From positions 5,320 through 69,319 of the forward strand of contig JBEDUN010000061.1 of NCBI GenBank assembly GCA_040414675.1: a stretch of DNA of 64,000 bases, given 5' to 3'. This document shows positions 26,699 through 36,693 of the stretch, in pieces. The notes beneath the pieces are model-generated. The model saw nothing but the letters and a program-made list of their open reading frames with translations, made no database searches and had not been told where the DNA came from. Numbering within the stretch: position 1 is the stretch's first letter; each line of letters begins with the position of its first letter. Both the position numbers and the translations under genes were made by a program. The stretch is from JARBAU01 sp040414675. Its GTDB lineage: Archaea; Thermoproteota; Nitrososphaeria; Nitrososphaerales; Nitrososphaeraceae.

Positions 26699-29326
26699 TT
26701 GTTGTCTACGTACAGATGTCCGAATTGCAATTCTTCGAATTCTCTTGATAGTAGCAAGATTTACAACGGCGGATTAATTTTTATCTGTAGTAAATGCACT
26801 ATCTGTGGTGTTGTTAAATCAATTGAGGACTACGATGAAGCATACTTAGAATTCCTGGATATGTATGACAACGGACAAATCTCTAACTTACGTGACCTAG
26901 AATCTTTACCAAGTATAGAAAAGTTCTTACGCCCTGCATCTGAAATCGACTCTTTATTGTCAGATAATAACTTGAATGAAAATGACTTGCTCAAGACAAT
27001 ACTCCATTCTAAAAAAGATTATGTTGTTGATTTCAGAGTTTTTAAAGAGTCTGCACCGGAAGAAGGAGACTATATCGAACAGCTCCCGTTGGACGAAGGA
27101 ATTATAGACTCATTGAAGGTAAAAAACATCAATAGACTTTACAAATTTCAAGAAGAGTCAATTAAACAAATTTTGAATGGAAAAGATGTTGTAATTGTCG
27201 CGCCCACTGCTTCTGGTAAGACTGAAGCATTTTGTATTCCGATAATACAAAAAATAACTGAGGAGAACATCACCTTTTCTGCTTTGAATTCCAAAATCTT
27301 TAAACAGAACCGAAACGTGTTAGCTATCTTTGTATATCCGACTAAAGCGTTAGCGCGAGATCAACTCTCTAAGATAACACAAATAGCAGCAAGGATGGGA
27401 ATTAGAGTCGATATATTTGATGGCGACACTTCGGTTGTCGACAGAGAGTTAATAGTTAAGACGTCAATTCCAGAAATCATAATCACGAATTTTGATGTAA
27501 TTCACTATCATCTACTAAATAGAACAAAATTTGCACAGATGATCAAAACTGCAAAATTCTTGGTGGTCGACGAAGTTCATGTTTATACTGGGGTATTTGG
27601 AGCAAATATTCATCATGTAATAAAAAGACTTCACCGACTGACGAAATCAACAAAAAACACGGAGAAATTGCAGATTATTGCTGCTTCGGCTACTCTATCA
27701 AATGCCAACGAATTCTGTAAACAGTTGTTTGACAGACAAATGGAAATAGTACATGGAATAGGTAGAAAAGGTAGGATAAACTTCTCAATTATGTTCCCAT
27801 CATTGCACTCACAAAGATCACTAATAATCGAAATACTCAAGCAGACCACCAAGAGGAAGCGTAAAACTATTGCATTTAGTAAATCACATTTATCTTCAGA
27901 ACTCTTGGCATTCTATTCATCAAAGCAAGGTATACCAATAAAAGTACATAGAGCTGGGTTGCTTTCGTCTGTGAGAAAATCAATAGAGGCCTCCTTTAGA
28001 AGTGGTAAACTAAATGCCATCTCTGCAACCCCAACATTGGAACTAGGTATAGATATAGGAGATATAGACGTCGTTATCTCAGATATTGTCCCTGTTAATA
28101 GGTTGATTCAAAGACTGGGAAGAGCAGCAAGGAGTGGTCAAGATGGGTATGCATTTCTTGCCTTAGGTAACGATCCAATAAGTCAATATTACAAACTACA
28201 TCCAAACGATTATTTACAGGATCAAGAGTCTGCATATACTGATCCCAGTAACCCATTTGTAGTAGAATTTCAAGTTTTAGCAATGGCTTGCGATAGGCCG
28301 ATATCTATATCGGAATCACCTTCAATAATTTCTGTAATTCATCATCTTATTTCAAAGGATCTCATCAAGTTGTCAAACGGCAAGTTCGTGCCCAATTATA
28401 AAAAAGCTATGGAGTTTCTTAAGGAATACAGTATTAGGGGCATTGGATCCAAGGTAGGGATAACCTACAGCGGAAAATTAATCGGTGAACGGCAGATGCC
28501 GCAAGCAATTGAAGAATTGCATGATAATGCCATATATTTCTTGAGTGGGAGAAGATATCTAGTTCAAAAGTTACATTTTAGCAATAGTAAACAAGACAGT
28601 AATATTCGGGTTATGGAAAGGCTACCTGTGCCTTTCGCAGAGCTGAAATCTATTCCTCATGACTATCCCTACTATACTAGAGCAATTGTTAATGAGTTTC
28701 CCACTATTCTAGAAATTCATGATCAAAAAAAGATCTTTGGTCTTCAAGTCTTATATTGTACACTAAAAATCCTAAAGAAAGTGGCAGGTTATTCGAACAT
28801 AGAAGTTGGTAGAGAAGCATTTCAAGGCACAAAAATTATGCTTGAAGATCCTGTAGAACTTGAATTTATTACAAAAGGCCTTGTTTTCAGGGCCCCTTTG
28901 CCAGAGACTATTGTAAAATCTGCAGAGGATGAACAATATGTAGAGATGAGTGGATACCATGCATCAGAACATGTCATAATAGAAGGAAGCTCAATGATAA
29001 CGGGAGGTGCATCTCAAGATTTAGGTGGAATATCTCTTGGCTCAACAGGTCTAATATTCATATACGATGGTAGTGTGGGCGGTAACGGGGCCAGTAAATC
29101 CTTATATGACAAGTTTGATAAGGCGATTGTACGGGCCTCAAGTATTTTGTCAGGATGCCCATGTATAAATGAAAGTGGTTGTCCCAGATGCACTTTCTCT
29201 TATAGATGTGGAAACAATAACGAATATTTGCAGAAAGCGTCAGCTCAAGAAATATTAAATAGAATAGTCTGTGGACAAGAAATGCAAATAGGAGATACAG
29301 CAATAATAGACAAGCCCCTTGTATAA
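26699..29326 (+). CDS. DEAD/DEAH-box helicase with N-terminal zinc ribbon and DUF1998-type C-terminus
   Basis: An 875-residue superfamily 2 helicase. An N-terminal zinc ribbon (CPNC at 7-10, CSKC and CTIC near 30-36) is followed by Walker A APTASGKT (168-175), the ALARDQ motif Ia, VVDEVHVY (motif II, DEVH), SATLSNANEF (motif III), and the second RecA domain with ISATPTLELGIDIGDIDVVI and QRLGRAARSGQ (motif VI). The C-terminus has the DUF1998-like GGISLGSTGLIFIYDGSVGG and a four-Cys cluster CPCINESGCPRCTFSYRCG. This layout is that of MrfA/YprA-type helicases, which act in DNA repair. TTG 26699 (or the next TTG) follows a stop directly, so the start is fixed. Confidence 0.9.
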   Translation: MLSTYRCPNCNSSNSLDSSKIYNGGLIFICSKCTICGVVKSIEDYDEAYLEFLDMYDNGQISNLRDLESLPSIEKFLRPASEIDSLLSDNNLNENDLLKTILHSKKDYVVDFRVFKESAPEEGDYIEQLPLDEGIIDSLKVKNINRLYKFQEESIKQILNGKDVVIVAPTASGKTEAFCIPIIQKITEENITFSALNSKIFKQNRNVLAIFVYPTKALARDQLSKITQIAARMGIRVDIFDGDTSVVDRELIVKTSIPEIIITNFDVIHYHLLNRTKFAQMIKTAKFLVVDEVHVYTGVFGANIHHVIKRLHRLTKSTKNTEKLQIIAASATLSNANEFCKQLFDRQMEIVHGIGRKGRINFSIMFPSLHSQRSLIIEILKQTTKRKRKTIAFSKSHLSSELLAFYSSKQGIPIKVHRAGLLSSVRKSIEASFRSGKLNAISATPTLELGIDIGDIDVVISDIVPVNRLIQRLGRAARSGQDGYAFLALGNDPISQYYKLHPNDYLQDQESAYTDPSNPFVVEFQVLAMACDRPISISESPSIISVIHHLISKDLIKLSNGKFVPNYKKAMEFLKEYSIRGIGSKVGITYSGKLIGERQMPQAIEELHDNAIYFLSGRRYLVQKLHFSNSKQDSNIRVMERLPVPFAELKSIPHDYPYYTRAIVNEFPTILEIHDQKKIFGLQVLYCTLKILKKVAGYSNIEVGREAFQGTKIMLEDPVELEFITKGLVFRAPLPETIVKSAEDEQYVEMSGYHASEHVIIEGSSMITGGASQDLGGISLGSTGLIFIYDGSVGGNGASKSLYDKFDKAIVRASSILSGCPCINESGCPRCTFSYRCGNNNEYLQKASAQEILNRIVCGQEMQIGDTAIIDKPLV

Positions 29327-29342
29327 CTGATTCCAACTTCAA

Positions 29343-29677
29343 ATATCAATTACTAGAAGTGCATTGCGAAATCAATAATATGTCTAAATATTTTCGAAAC
29401 TCAAATCTGAGTTTTGGTAATACATAAAATCCCAGAGAATATGAACAATGAAAACTAATTAGACACAATTGAGAGAATTATAGATGCACAAGGACCATTA
29501 AAATCAACCAATTGTTGGAGTCCTTACTTTAGTAAAATAAGGCTATTGTTAAAAATATCTATATTAGTGCTATATATACATAGTCACTAAGATCAGATAT
29601 TTACTAATATTTCTATAGATAGCCATTAGTTAATTATCCACAGTTAAAGTGAGTAGTCAAAAATGTTGGCTTTATAC
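29343..29677. other. Intergenic stretch between convergent genes
   Basis: AT-rich. I see no gene and no clear hairpin terminator. Confidence 0.5.
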
Positions 29678-30550
29678 TCAGAATTTTGTACCGACAATAC
29701 AAATACATTCATTGTCCATTCTTATAGTTCCATTGGTATTTGTGTATTTTAATGTCGCACAATCTGCCACGTTCTTCCAGATCAACTTTCTTGTTTCATC
29801 AGATTCATTAGATAGCACCACACGTGCGCTAGCACTAATTGCTTGACAGTATTGACTATAATCGTGACCAGATGAAAATTCGAAGGTTATTGTTACTCTC
29901 TCGGTTCTAACGTCTTCAAATCCTGCTTTAATGAAATGATTTGCTAGTATATTTTCATCTGATAAGATATATGGATTTGGTAAACAAGGAAAACTCTCAC
30001 TGGTAGTTCGTACTGACTCTGTTATAATCTGCATTGCAAGGCTAATAACTGGGACTTTTTGTGCATCAGCCCAAACTGCTGCCACAAACTTTCCACCTGG
30101 CAGCAATGTTCTATGAATTGCAACAAGTATTGAATACAGATTAGGCAAAAACATTAATCCCCATCGACATAGTACAGAATTAAAGGATAAATCTGGCGAC
30201 ATCAAGTTTTGCATTGAGGTTTCCTTGTATTCGATAGTGCCTTGCAGCCCATAATACATTGATCTTTGTTTTGCAATTGCCAACATCTCTGTTGAAATAT
30301 CAATAGCAAGTACATGACCAGTACTGCCAACAATTCTTGCCGCTGTTAATGCGGGTTCTCCTATCCCAGTTGCTATATCTAGTATTCTTTGTCCTGCCCT
30401 AATTTCTGCAAGTTCAACGAGTCTATTACTAAGGCTTTGAGCTGCTTTCTCAATATGTGGCCACCAATTTCGATAGCCTTGGGCGCTGCCATTCCAGATC
30501 GAGTTTTGACCAACATCATACCTATTACCATTAGAAGATGTGGAATCCAT
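29678..30550 (-). CDS. Class I SAM-dependent methyltransferase (UbiE-like)
   Basis: A 290-residue methyltransferase taken from the Met at 30550; an upstream start at 30628 would add 26 residues of no family likeness. Motif I is ILDIATGIGEPALTAA, motif II VLAIDISTEMLAIAKQR, then YKETSMQNLMSPDLSFNSVL, CRWGLMFLPN and LLPGGKFVAAVWAD (motif post-III). The order matches UbiE/COQ5-type or related small-molecule methyltransferases. A C-terminal lid (ITFEFSSGHDYSQYCQAIS) is typical of the Methyltransf_11/31 group. The substrate is unknown. Confidence 0.85.
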   Translation of the reverse strand: MDSTSSNGNRYDVGQNSIWNGSAQGYRNWWPHIEKAAQSLSNRLVELAEIRAGQRILDIATGIGEPALTAARIVGSTGHVLAIDISTEMLAIAKQRSMYYGLQGTIEYKETSMQNLMSPDLSFNSVLCRWGLMFLPNLYSILVAIHRTLLPGGKFVAAVWADAQKVPVISLAMQIITESVRTTSESFPCLPNPYILSDENILANHFIKAGFEDVRTERVTITFEFSSGHDYSQYCQAISASARVVLSNESDETRKLIWKNVADCATLKYTNTNGTIRMDNECICIVGTKF

Positions 30551-30628
30551 GTTATTATTTATTTTCCAAGTTAAGATGTTAACTTGGGATATTATAATAT
30601 GTTCATGAAATCGTTGACTATCAGTCAT

Positions 30629-31120
30629 TTCTAATATTTATTGGGCGGGATTCTATTGCTATGCTTGTTTTGATCTTCAGGCTGTACAGTTTGATACTTC
30701 AAAAATTACCTGCATGATTATCGTTAAGGAGTACTCCTTGTATTGTGCTCATCATTATGGATGCTTGAAACGCATTGATACTGGTATATTTGCCAGTCAT
30801 AGACGCATTAAATGAAATTAATTTGAACTATCAAAATCTATATCATCACTTTGATGATAATACAAACTTGATATATTGTGGCAATCTCCTCAAGTGATAG
30901 AGTCAAAATGACAAATAAGTTAATGCAGATCACAGATCATCATTAAGGCAGTGCCTTCCTCATATAACAAGATCATAACATATACACTCTTGACAACCTA
31001 TCTCTACCTATGACAACAAGCCAGCACTTCTAAGCAGATTTTACCTATAAAGGAAAATTGCATTATCTATTGGACTAGCTAAATTCAAACATTATATTTC
31101 AGGTGTATGGTTGTTAAATA
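30629..31120. other. Intergenic stretch without a recognised gene
   Basis: AT-rich divergent spacer. CATTATATTTC near 31090-31100 lies 26 bp before the TTG at 31121 and is a good TATA candidate. Nothing else is supported. Confidence 0.5.
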
Positions 31121-31672
31121 TTGGCTGTAGAAGGGAAGGGCAGGAAAAAGACCATACTAAGAACTATTCGCCTGGACAAGGATTTAGATGAGGCCCTAGA
31201 TAAGGATGCTGAAGAACACGGTGTTAGTGAAAATGCACTTATATCATCTATTCTTGCAAAGTATATTGATTGGGATAGATATTCTGAAAAGTTTGGTCGC
31301 GTTTCTTTGCCAAGTGAGGCGTTAAAGGCAATTATCGAAGCTACTGAACAGGAGAAGTTGAGTGCAGCAGCTGAAGATTTTGCGGCATCAGTGCCTAAGG
31401 ATTACATCATGTTTCATTATAGGAAATTAGATGTTGAAGCTTGTCTTTTACATTTATCTTTTCTGTCTAGATATGCTGGGATGTTTAAATACGACGTTCA
31501 GATAGAGCAAGAGCGGAATTACACGGTCACGATTCATCATAAATTTGGCGAAAAGTGGTCCTACTGGTTACGAGAGTCCATATCCATTGGCTTATTTAAG
31601 AATGTGTTGGGAATTCTACCAAAAACACATCTGAGTAAGAATTCAGTAATATTTACATTTTTTCTTCCATAG
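31121..31672 (+). CDS. Ribbon-helix-helix-type DNA-binding protein
   Basis: A 183-residue protein. The N-terminal 55 residues resemble a ribbon-helix-helix fold: KKTILRTIRLDKDLDEALDK gives the strand and helix A, and AEEHGVSENALISSILAKYI the second helix. The remaining 125 residues form a separate alpha/beta domain (VPKDYIMFHYRKLDVEACLL, VTIHHKFGEKWSYWLRESIS) that I do not recognise; similar two-part proteins recur in Nitrososphaerales. It is probably a transcription regulator. The TTG start agrees with a TATA box 26 bp upstream. Confidence 0.7.
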   Translation: MAVEGKGRKKTILRTIRLDKDLDEALDKDAEEHGVSENALISSILAKYIDWDRYSEKFGRVSLPSEALKAIIEATEQEKLSAAAEDFAASVPKDYIMFHYRKLDVEACLLHLSFLSRYAGMFKYDVQIEQERNYTVTIHHKFGEKWSYWLRESISIGLFKNVLGILPKTHLSKNSVIFTFFLP

Positions 31673-31845
31673 ATTTACATTTTATAGAATGTCGAATGTA
31701 TATGTACCAAAGTGTTTTTAGAGCTTGTTAAAGTTAATGACTTGAAAAATTTAGTATCTTGTATAATAATTATCTCATCATGAAGATCATCTCTGTAGAT
31801 TTAAAAGCAGGGTTTTTATATATTTTTCAGAGAATTAGTTGGCGG

Positions 31846-32493
31846 TCATTCTTCGATACCAATTGCACGTATAGGTGAACCTGAGGCACCTACGAATTTT
31901 AGAGGAGTGATTATAAGACTAATCTTATTGTTTGAGAATTTGTGCAAATTACATAAATTTTCGACTACTAGAATATCATGTGATAATAAAATCTCATGCG
32001 CAATGAATTCAGATTCATTGCCTACATCAATGCTTGGACAATCTATCGCTACAGCATTAACCCTCTTCTCGACCAAATATTCTGCAGCATCCTTTGATAA
32101 CCCTGGATTATTTCTAATGTAATTATCCTTTTGCATTATTTCCTTTTCCCAACCAGTTGAGAAGACAATAGTATCTTTTTCTCTTATTTCATATTTACTA
32201 TTACTTTCTATTTCATTACGTGTTATCAGTTGATTAGAACTTTTCTGTATTTTTATAAGTAAAGCATTATTACAAATGTACCTCTGAACTTCAATTTGAT
32301 CGATCGTTGGTCCATTAGGAGTGAAATGATATGGAGCATCCATGTGTGTTCCTGTATGAGTACTTAGAAATGCAACCTCCGACATATATCCCTGAATTTC
32401 AAATTTTGACCATTTTAGGAGCGTAGGCATTGGATATCCTGGGAAGGTTATCATGTCGGAGGTAATTTCAAGTGTAAGATCAAATGCTTTCAT
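31846..32493 (-). CDS. Cyclase-family metal hydrolase (kynurenine formamidase-like)
   Basis: A 215-residue enzyme of the cyclase/KynB family. The metal-binding signature HTGTHMDAPYHF lies at residues 46-57, preceded by ITFPGYPMP and followed by VFSTGWEKE and AVAIDCPSIDVG, all typical. Members hydrolyse formylkynurenine, isatin or related amides using Zn or Mn. Other kynurenine-pathway genes are absent nearby, so the substrate is open. ATG 32493 is the only sensible start. Confidence 0.88.
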   Translation of the reverse strand: MKAFDLTLEITSDMITFPGYPMPTLLKWSKFEIQGYMSEVAFLSTHTGTHMDAPYHFTPNGPTIDQIEVQRYICNNALLIKIQKSSNQLITRNEIESNSKYEIREKDTIVFSTGWEKEIMQKDNYIRNNPGLSKDAAEYLVEKRVNAVAIDCPSIDVGNESEFIAHEILLSHDILVVENLCNLHKFSNNKISLIITPLKFVGASGSPIRAIGIEE

Positions 32494-32968
32494 AGATTAC
32501 GACATTCTGTTGATGTTATTATTTCTTATTATTATTTTCGTTAGTTACTTTCATACTTCCTACAAGGCATACATTTGCTTGGCATAGTATGTCAGGTGCA
32601 TCTAATGATTGAGATTATTATTGCATAGTTAAGTAAACTAACTAGCTAACTAACTAATTCGCTTGGGTTATATCTTTCACCACTTAGGGGCAGTCAGGTG
32701 AATATTGAACCCAAGCTGAATTACAAGACTCAGATTGCGTTAGATCTCCAATGCACGATTTGCAAAGACACGATTGTATATAGTCTGGTCAGAAAAACCA
32801 TCCATATTGCCAAGACAAGTAACGTTGGTGGAGGAGATACTTGAAATCTGCCATAATAGACCATAGTAATTAGGATTTATTTTTCCCGTACATGACTTTG
32901 AACTCTCATTTCGTCGTGTTATAGATACCTAACTGATTCAAGTCTGTACTAGGATTGATAACTCATAA
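32494..32968. other. Intergenic region with a long inverted repeat at 32657-32721
   Basis: GCTTGGGTT (32661-32669) and AACCCAAGC (32708-32716) are exact inverted arms about 38 bp apart; with one bulge the match extends to ATTC/GAAT. Just before it the tetramer CTAA is repeated. It might fold as a stem in RNA or serve as a binding site. No gene is seen. Confidence 0.4.
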
Positions 32969-33436
32969 ATGCTCAATCCATCAGGACATCTTATGAATAC
33001 AATGGGTACCGAAGAAAATCTTCATTTGATGAAGGTCCTGGATGATGCGTGGAATAGTCAGGATTGGGAGTTGTTTACTAAACATCATGCGGATAATGTA
33101 ATCGTAAGATGGCCTGGTCAAGATAGACCTACAATGGGTCTTGCTGCACACAAAAATGAAGGATTAGAAATGTTCAGGATCTTTCCAGACAATCATGTTG
33201 ATAATGATCCTTATAAAGTGCTTTTTGGTCAAGATGAATGGACCTGCTCAATTGCAAATTTCACAGGCACGCATCAAGGACCCATAATAGGCACTGAAGA
33301 CAAAATCATCCCACCTACAAATAAGAAATTCATAGTCGAATTTTGCACAGTAGCCCGCTGGATAAATGGCCAAATAGTTGAGGAGAATCTATTCTATGAC
33401 CAAGTAGGAATGATGAAGCAGCTAGGATTGGCCTAA
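32969..33436 (+). CDS. SnoaL-like ester cyclase protein
   Basis: A 155-residue NTF2-fold protein. The pattern LMKVLDDAWNSQDWELFTKH, HADNVIVRWPGQDRPTMG, FRIFPDNHVDNDPYKVLFGQ and EFCTVARWINGQIVEENLFY with FYDQVGMMKQLGL at the end matches SnoaL-like polyketide cyclase or ester cyclase proteins. These are small hydrolases or isomerases with broad roles. The start may be the second or third Met (MNTMGTEEN); the first ATG gives 155 residues. Confidence 0.8.
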   Translation: MLNPSGHLMNTMGTEENLHLMKVLDDAWNSQDWELFTKHHADNVIVRWPGQDRPTMGLAAHKNEGLEMFRIFPDNHVDNDPYKVLFGQDEWTCSIANFTGTHQGPIIGTEDKIIPPTNKKFIVEFCTVARWINGQIVEENLFYDQVGMMKQLGLA

Positions 33437-33983
33437 TGATATTGTATTGCATAGACAGGGTTGTGTAGATTATATCGTTTCTGTAAAAATATATCAATTG
33501 AGTCAGGCATAGCCATTGAAAGTGCAAAACTGAATATGGAAGGTAAGTGTTTGAAAACAGGAGTAATAGAGCAGTACTATCCTGTTTTTAATAGCTAGGA
33601 GTCACAACGGCTTATGTTTACGTTGGCATGGGTCATTGAACAATAAATAGAGATTATAGTCCTTGTCAAGTTGTCGTGATTTTGCGTTTGCATATTGTTA
33701 TGTCGTTTATGTAAAAATCAAGGAAGTGGCGATTAATCAGATAACTGATTTCTAGCTGAACAATAAAAAATGCCACGCCATCAAAACATGGCTATCCAAA
33801 CTGGCTTTATGCAAATATTAAAGTTTTCCCCTGGGACTAAAGGAGATCAAATCTCCTGCAATTATTATTATTTGATTGATTAATGTCACAGATGTATGCT
33901 AGTATATCCAATGATACACTATTCTGCACACAACTAAGCAATAATATTTATCTTAATAAATCTTGTTATGTACAAGATAGTAT
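33437..33983. other. Intergenic region with a small hairpin at 33841-33857
   Basis: AGGAGAT and ATCTCCT flank CAA at 33841-33857, a perfect 7-bp inverted repeat about 130 bp before the rhodanese gene. TTAATAAAT (33953-33961) lies 27 bp before the ATG at 33984 and is the likely TATA box. No gene is seen. Confidence 0.4.
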
Positions 33984-34850
33984 ATGAGAGAGGCAACTGA
34001 GAAGCAATACGCACATCCAGAAGTGTTGGTCGATATACCATGGGTTGAAGATCACCTTCGAGATCCGAATGCAAGAATCGTAGAAGTAGATTACGACCCC
34101 GTGGCCAACTACGAATTGGGACACATCCCTGGCTCAGTTCTAGTGGATTGGAAACATGATGTTAACGATCCCTTAAATAGAAATATACTAAGTAAACAGG
34201 CTTTTGAACAGCTAATGCAAAGAATTGGAGTCAATGATGATACGACTCTTGTTTTGTATGGAGACTTTAATAATTGGTTTGCAGCATTTGCATTTTGGGC
34301 ATTCAAGTATTACGGATATAAGGATGTGAGAATCTTAAATGGCGGCAGAAAGAAATGGTTGGCTGAAGACAAGCCTGTAACTAAAGATATTCCAAGATAT
34401 TCAAAAGGGAATTTTAAGCTAGACCAACAATCGGAGCCTGATAAAAATATTAGAACATTTCTTAATTATGTACGAAATACATTAGGAACAAACACATTGA
34501 TTGATGTTAGAAGTCCAAAAGAATTCACTGGAGAAATTACAGCTCCTCCAGAATATCCGACAGAACATGCTCAGAGAGGGGGTCACATCCCAAATGCTAT
34601 CAACATTCCATGGGGACAAGCCGTAAATGATACCGATGGAACATTCAAGTCAGCTGAAGAATTGAGAAAATTATACGAATCCAAGGGCGTAACTCCTGAA
34701 AGGGAAGTAATAACATACTGTAGGATTGGTGAAAGATCCTCGCATACTTGGTTTGTTCTTTCTTACTTACTAGGATATCCAAATGTGAAAAACTATGACG
34801 GTTCTTGGACAGAATGGGGAAATATGATAGATAATCCTATAGAGAAGTAG
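33984..34850 (+). CDS. Sulfurtransferase with two rhodanese domains
   Basis: A 288-residue thiosulfate or 3-mercaptopyruvate sulfurtransferase. The N-terminal inactive rhodanese domain contains IVEVDYDPVANYELGHIPGS and LVLYGDFNNWFAAFAFWAFK. The C-terminal active domain contains TLIDVRSPKEFTGEI, GGHIPNAINIPWGQ and the active loop YCRIGERSSHTWF with the catalytic Cys near residue 246. It moves sulfane sulfur to an acceptor such as cyanide or thiols. The loop CRIGER is the type seen in thiosulfate sulfurtransferases. The ATG is 27 bp after a TATA box, so the mRNA is probably leaderless. Confidence 0.92.
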   Translation: MREATEKQYAHPEVLVDIPWVEDHLRDPNARIVEVDYDPVANYELGHIPGSVLVDWKHDVNDPLNRNILSKQAFEQLMQRIGVNDDTTLVLYGDFNNWFAAFAFWAFKYYGYKDVRILNGGRKKWLAEDKPVTKDIPRYSKGNFKLDQQSEPDKNIRTFLNYVRNTLGTNTLIDVRSPKEFTGEITAPPEYPTEHAQRGGHIPNAINIPWGQAVNDTDGTFKSAEELRKLYESKGVTPEREVITYCRIGERSSHTWFVLSYLLGYPNVKNYDGSWTEWGNMIDNPIEK

Positions 34851-35027
34851 AAAATAAGACTTTCATAATTTCTTTGTTATTTCAATAATTATCGTGTCAT
34901 AATATTGACGAGCATATCTAGAAACAGTTGATCCTAATAACTACAATTTGGTTTCTAATTGGAATCAGATATGAGTTGGCAGTGATTAATCGAAAACTCA
35001 AATAACAATGTATCTCTAATCAAAGTT

Positions 35028-35396
35028 ATGGTAAAAATCGTGGAAATGGATGAAAATATAACACTAAAAGCACAATTCGAAGAAGATGTTGGCCCGGTTG
35101 TACTGCTAAATAAATTTACGGTGAAACCTGAGGATGTGGATCAATTCTTAAGGGTCTTTGCAGATACAACAGCAGTATTTAGGCGACAACCTGGATTCAT
35201 TTCAGCTCAATTGCACAGAGGTTTGGGAAATAGTGCCACGTTCTTTAATTATGTTGTATGGGAATCCGCGCAACACTTTAAACGAGCCTTTGAGAGACCA
35301 GAGTTTCTGTCCAACATGGTTGGAATTCTTCCTGATGTTGTTATGTCTCCGCATCTATTCAAAAAAGTAGCTGTACCAGGTATATGTGTAGACTAA
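35028..35396 (+). CDS. Antibiotic biosynthesis monooxygenase (ABM) domain protein
   Basis: A 122-residue ferredoxin-like protein of the ABM family: VVLLNKFTVKPEDVDQFLRV, FRRQPGFISAQLHRGLGN and NYVVWESAQHFKRAFERPEF are the characteristic strands and helices. Members act as cofactor-free monooxygenases or haem-degrading proteins. No haem-ligand pattern is evident. It stands alone after the rhodanese gene. Confidence 0.85.
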   Translation: MVKIVEMDENITLKAQFEEDVGPVVLLNKFTVKPEDVDQFLRVFADTTAVFRRQPGFISAQLHRGLGNSATFFNYVVWESAQHFKRAFERPEFLSNMVGILPDVVMSPHLFKKVAVPGICVD

Positions 35397-35654
35397 CACT
35401 GGTAGTCAATTGATATTTCCTATGTCCATTCCTTACACAACATAATTTTATTGCTTTGGACTACAATGATATGCATATGTGACCGGGGCATAAATTAAAC
35501 AAAGTGTAGTAACTTTGATTTGAAATGGTCAAAGCAGATTGTCTTTATATTTAATGTAATTGTAAGATGAAATAGGATGTATTTACTAAGGAAGGAAAAA
35601 TCATGAGACAAAATGGAAAAACGCCGCAATGCCGATTCTTGATTATATCATGCC

Positions 35655-35861
35655 TTGAAGCAGAATAGAAAACGAAAAATCAAACCTAGTCAATATCGGA
35701 CCAAGAGTGATGAGTTGAATCTGGACGTTGAAAAATATTGTGTTTGTGGGCATTTAAAAGCACATCATGCGAAAATATTTGGATGTACCTATTTTTATGT
35801 ATGTACTTGTAGACTGCATTATCCAGCTAAGTTAAGTTACAAGCACGACAGCGTAAAATGA
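35655..35861 (+). CDS. Small Cys/His-rich, probably zinc-binding protein
   Basis: A 68-residue basic protein starting with TTG. The centre CVCGHLKAHHAKIFGC and YVCTCRLHYP offer four to six Cys and three His for metal binding. The basic N-terminus (KQNRKRKIKPSQYR) could contact nucleic acid. Family not recognised, though the spaced CxC pairs suggest selection. Confidence 0.6.
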   Translation: MKQNRKRKIKPSQYRTKSDELNLDVEKYCVCGHLKAHHAKIFGCTYFYVCTCRLHYPAKLSYKHDSVK

Positions 35862-36135
35862 CTAGTGGATAAGTTGAATCTATACCAGAACTCTAAACGA
35901 TATTTGAACCTTAAATAAGTATAGCATGATCTACTTCCATTTATAAGAACAAGTTTAGCCAAACTGTAATTCTATTGATTTAGAGAGGACTTGTGAAAAC
36001 AAGAACGATAAATCTCCTGATAGCATAACTTACTTTCCAGGACTATTTAATTAATTGATTAATTTGAACTTTTAAAAATTGACATATTCCAGGTTGAACG
36101 ATAACGACTTTATTGATAGTTGACTAAATATTCCC

Positions 36136-36693
36136 ATGTCAAATGCAAAGACTTTTGATCTTATAGTAATCGGTACTGGAACGGCTGGTTCGACTGCAGC
36201 GTTAAGATGTCACTCATCTGATTGGAGCGTCGCATTAATCGATTCAAGCCCTTTTGGCGGCACATGTGTTCTTAGAGGATGTGATCCAAAGAATGTCCTC
36301 GTAAGTGCTACCGAATCGGGTGATTGGTATCAAAGAATGCAAAGTAAGACTATAAAGGTGTTCCAGGTTCAGTATTTACGATTCCACCTGTACCCGCAGT
36401 GGGTTGCAAGAAGAATCAGCAAGGGAACAAAATTATCGGTTTAAAACTAATAAAGCAGTTACTACTAATTGGTATTCCTAAGAGCATATTGGTGAGAGCT
36501 GTTCAGGATACAAAGTGCTAATTAAAGAGAATACAATTATATTTTAGGCGCGGACATTTTGGGCCCTCATGCTGAAGAAGTTAGCAACATATTTGCACCA
36601 GCAATTCGATTAGGACATAAAGCTAAAGATCTCAAACTAGCTCTTTTTGCATACCTGACTAATCGTTCGGACATGATTTATATGTTAAAGTGA
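36136..36693 (+). pseudogene. Pyridine nucleotide-disulfide oxidoreductase with a large internal deletion
   Basis: The 5' part (ATG 36136) encodes the FAD motif DLIVIGTGTAGSTAALRC and the redox disulfide GGTCVLRGCDPKNVLVSA of a mercuric reductase/dihydrolipoyl dehydrogenase relative, then drops frame near 36360. Fragments of the C-terminal dimerisation domain follow: SVFTIPPVPAVGC, then after further frame loss ILGADILGPHAEEVSNIFAP and AIRLGHKAKDL, DMIYML, ending at TGA 36691-36693. The NAD-binding and central domains, roughly 250 residues, are missing. The locus is about 560 bp against about 1,350 bp for an intact gene. It is a dead remnant. Confidence 0.82.
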
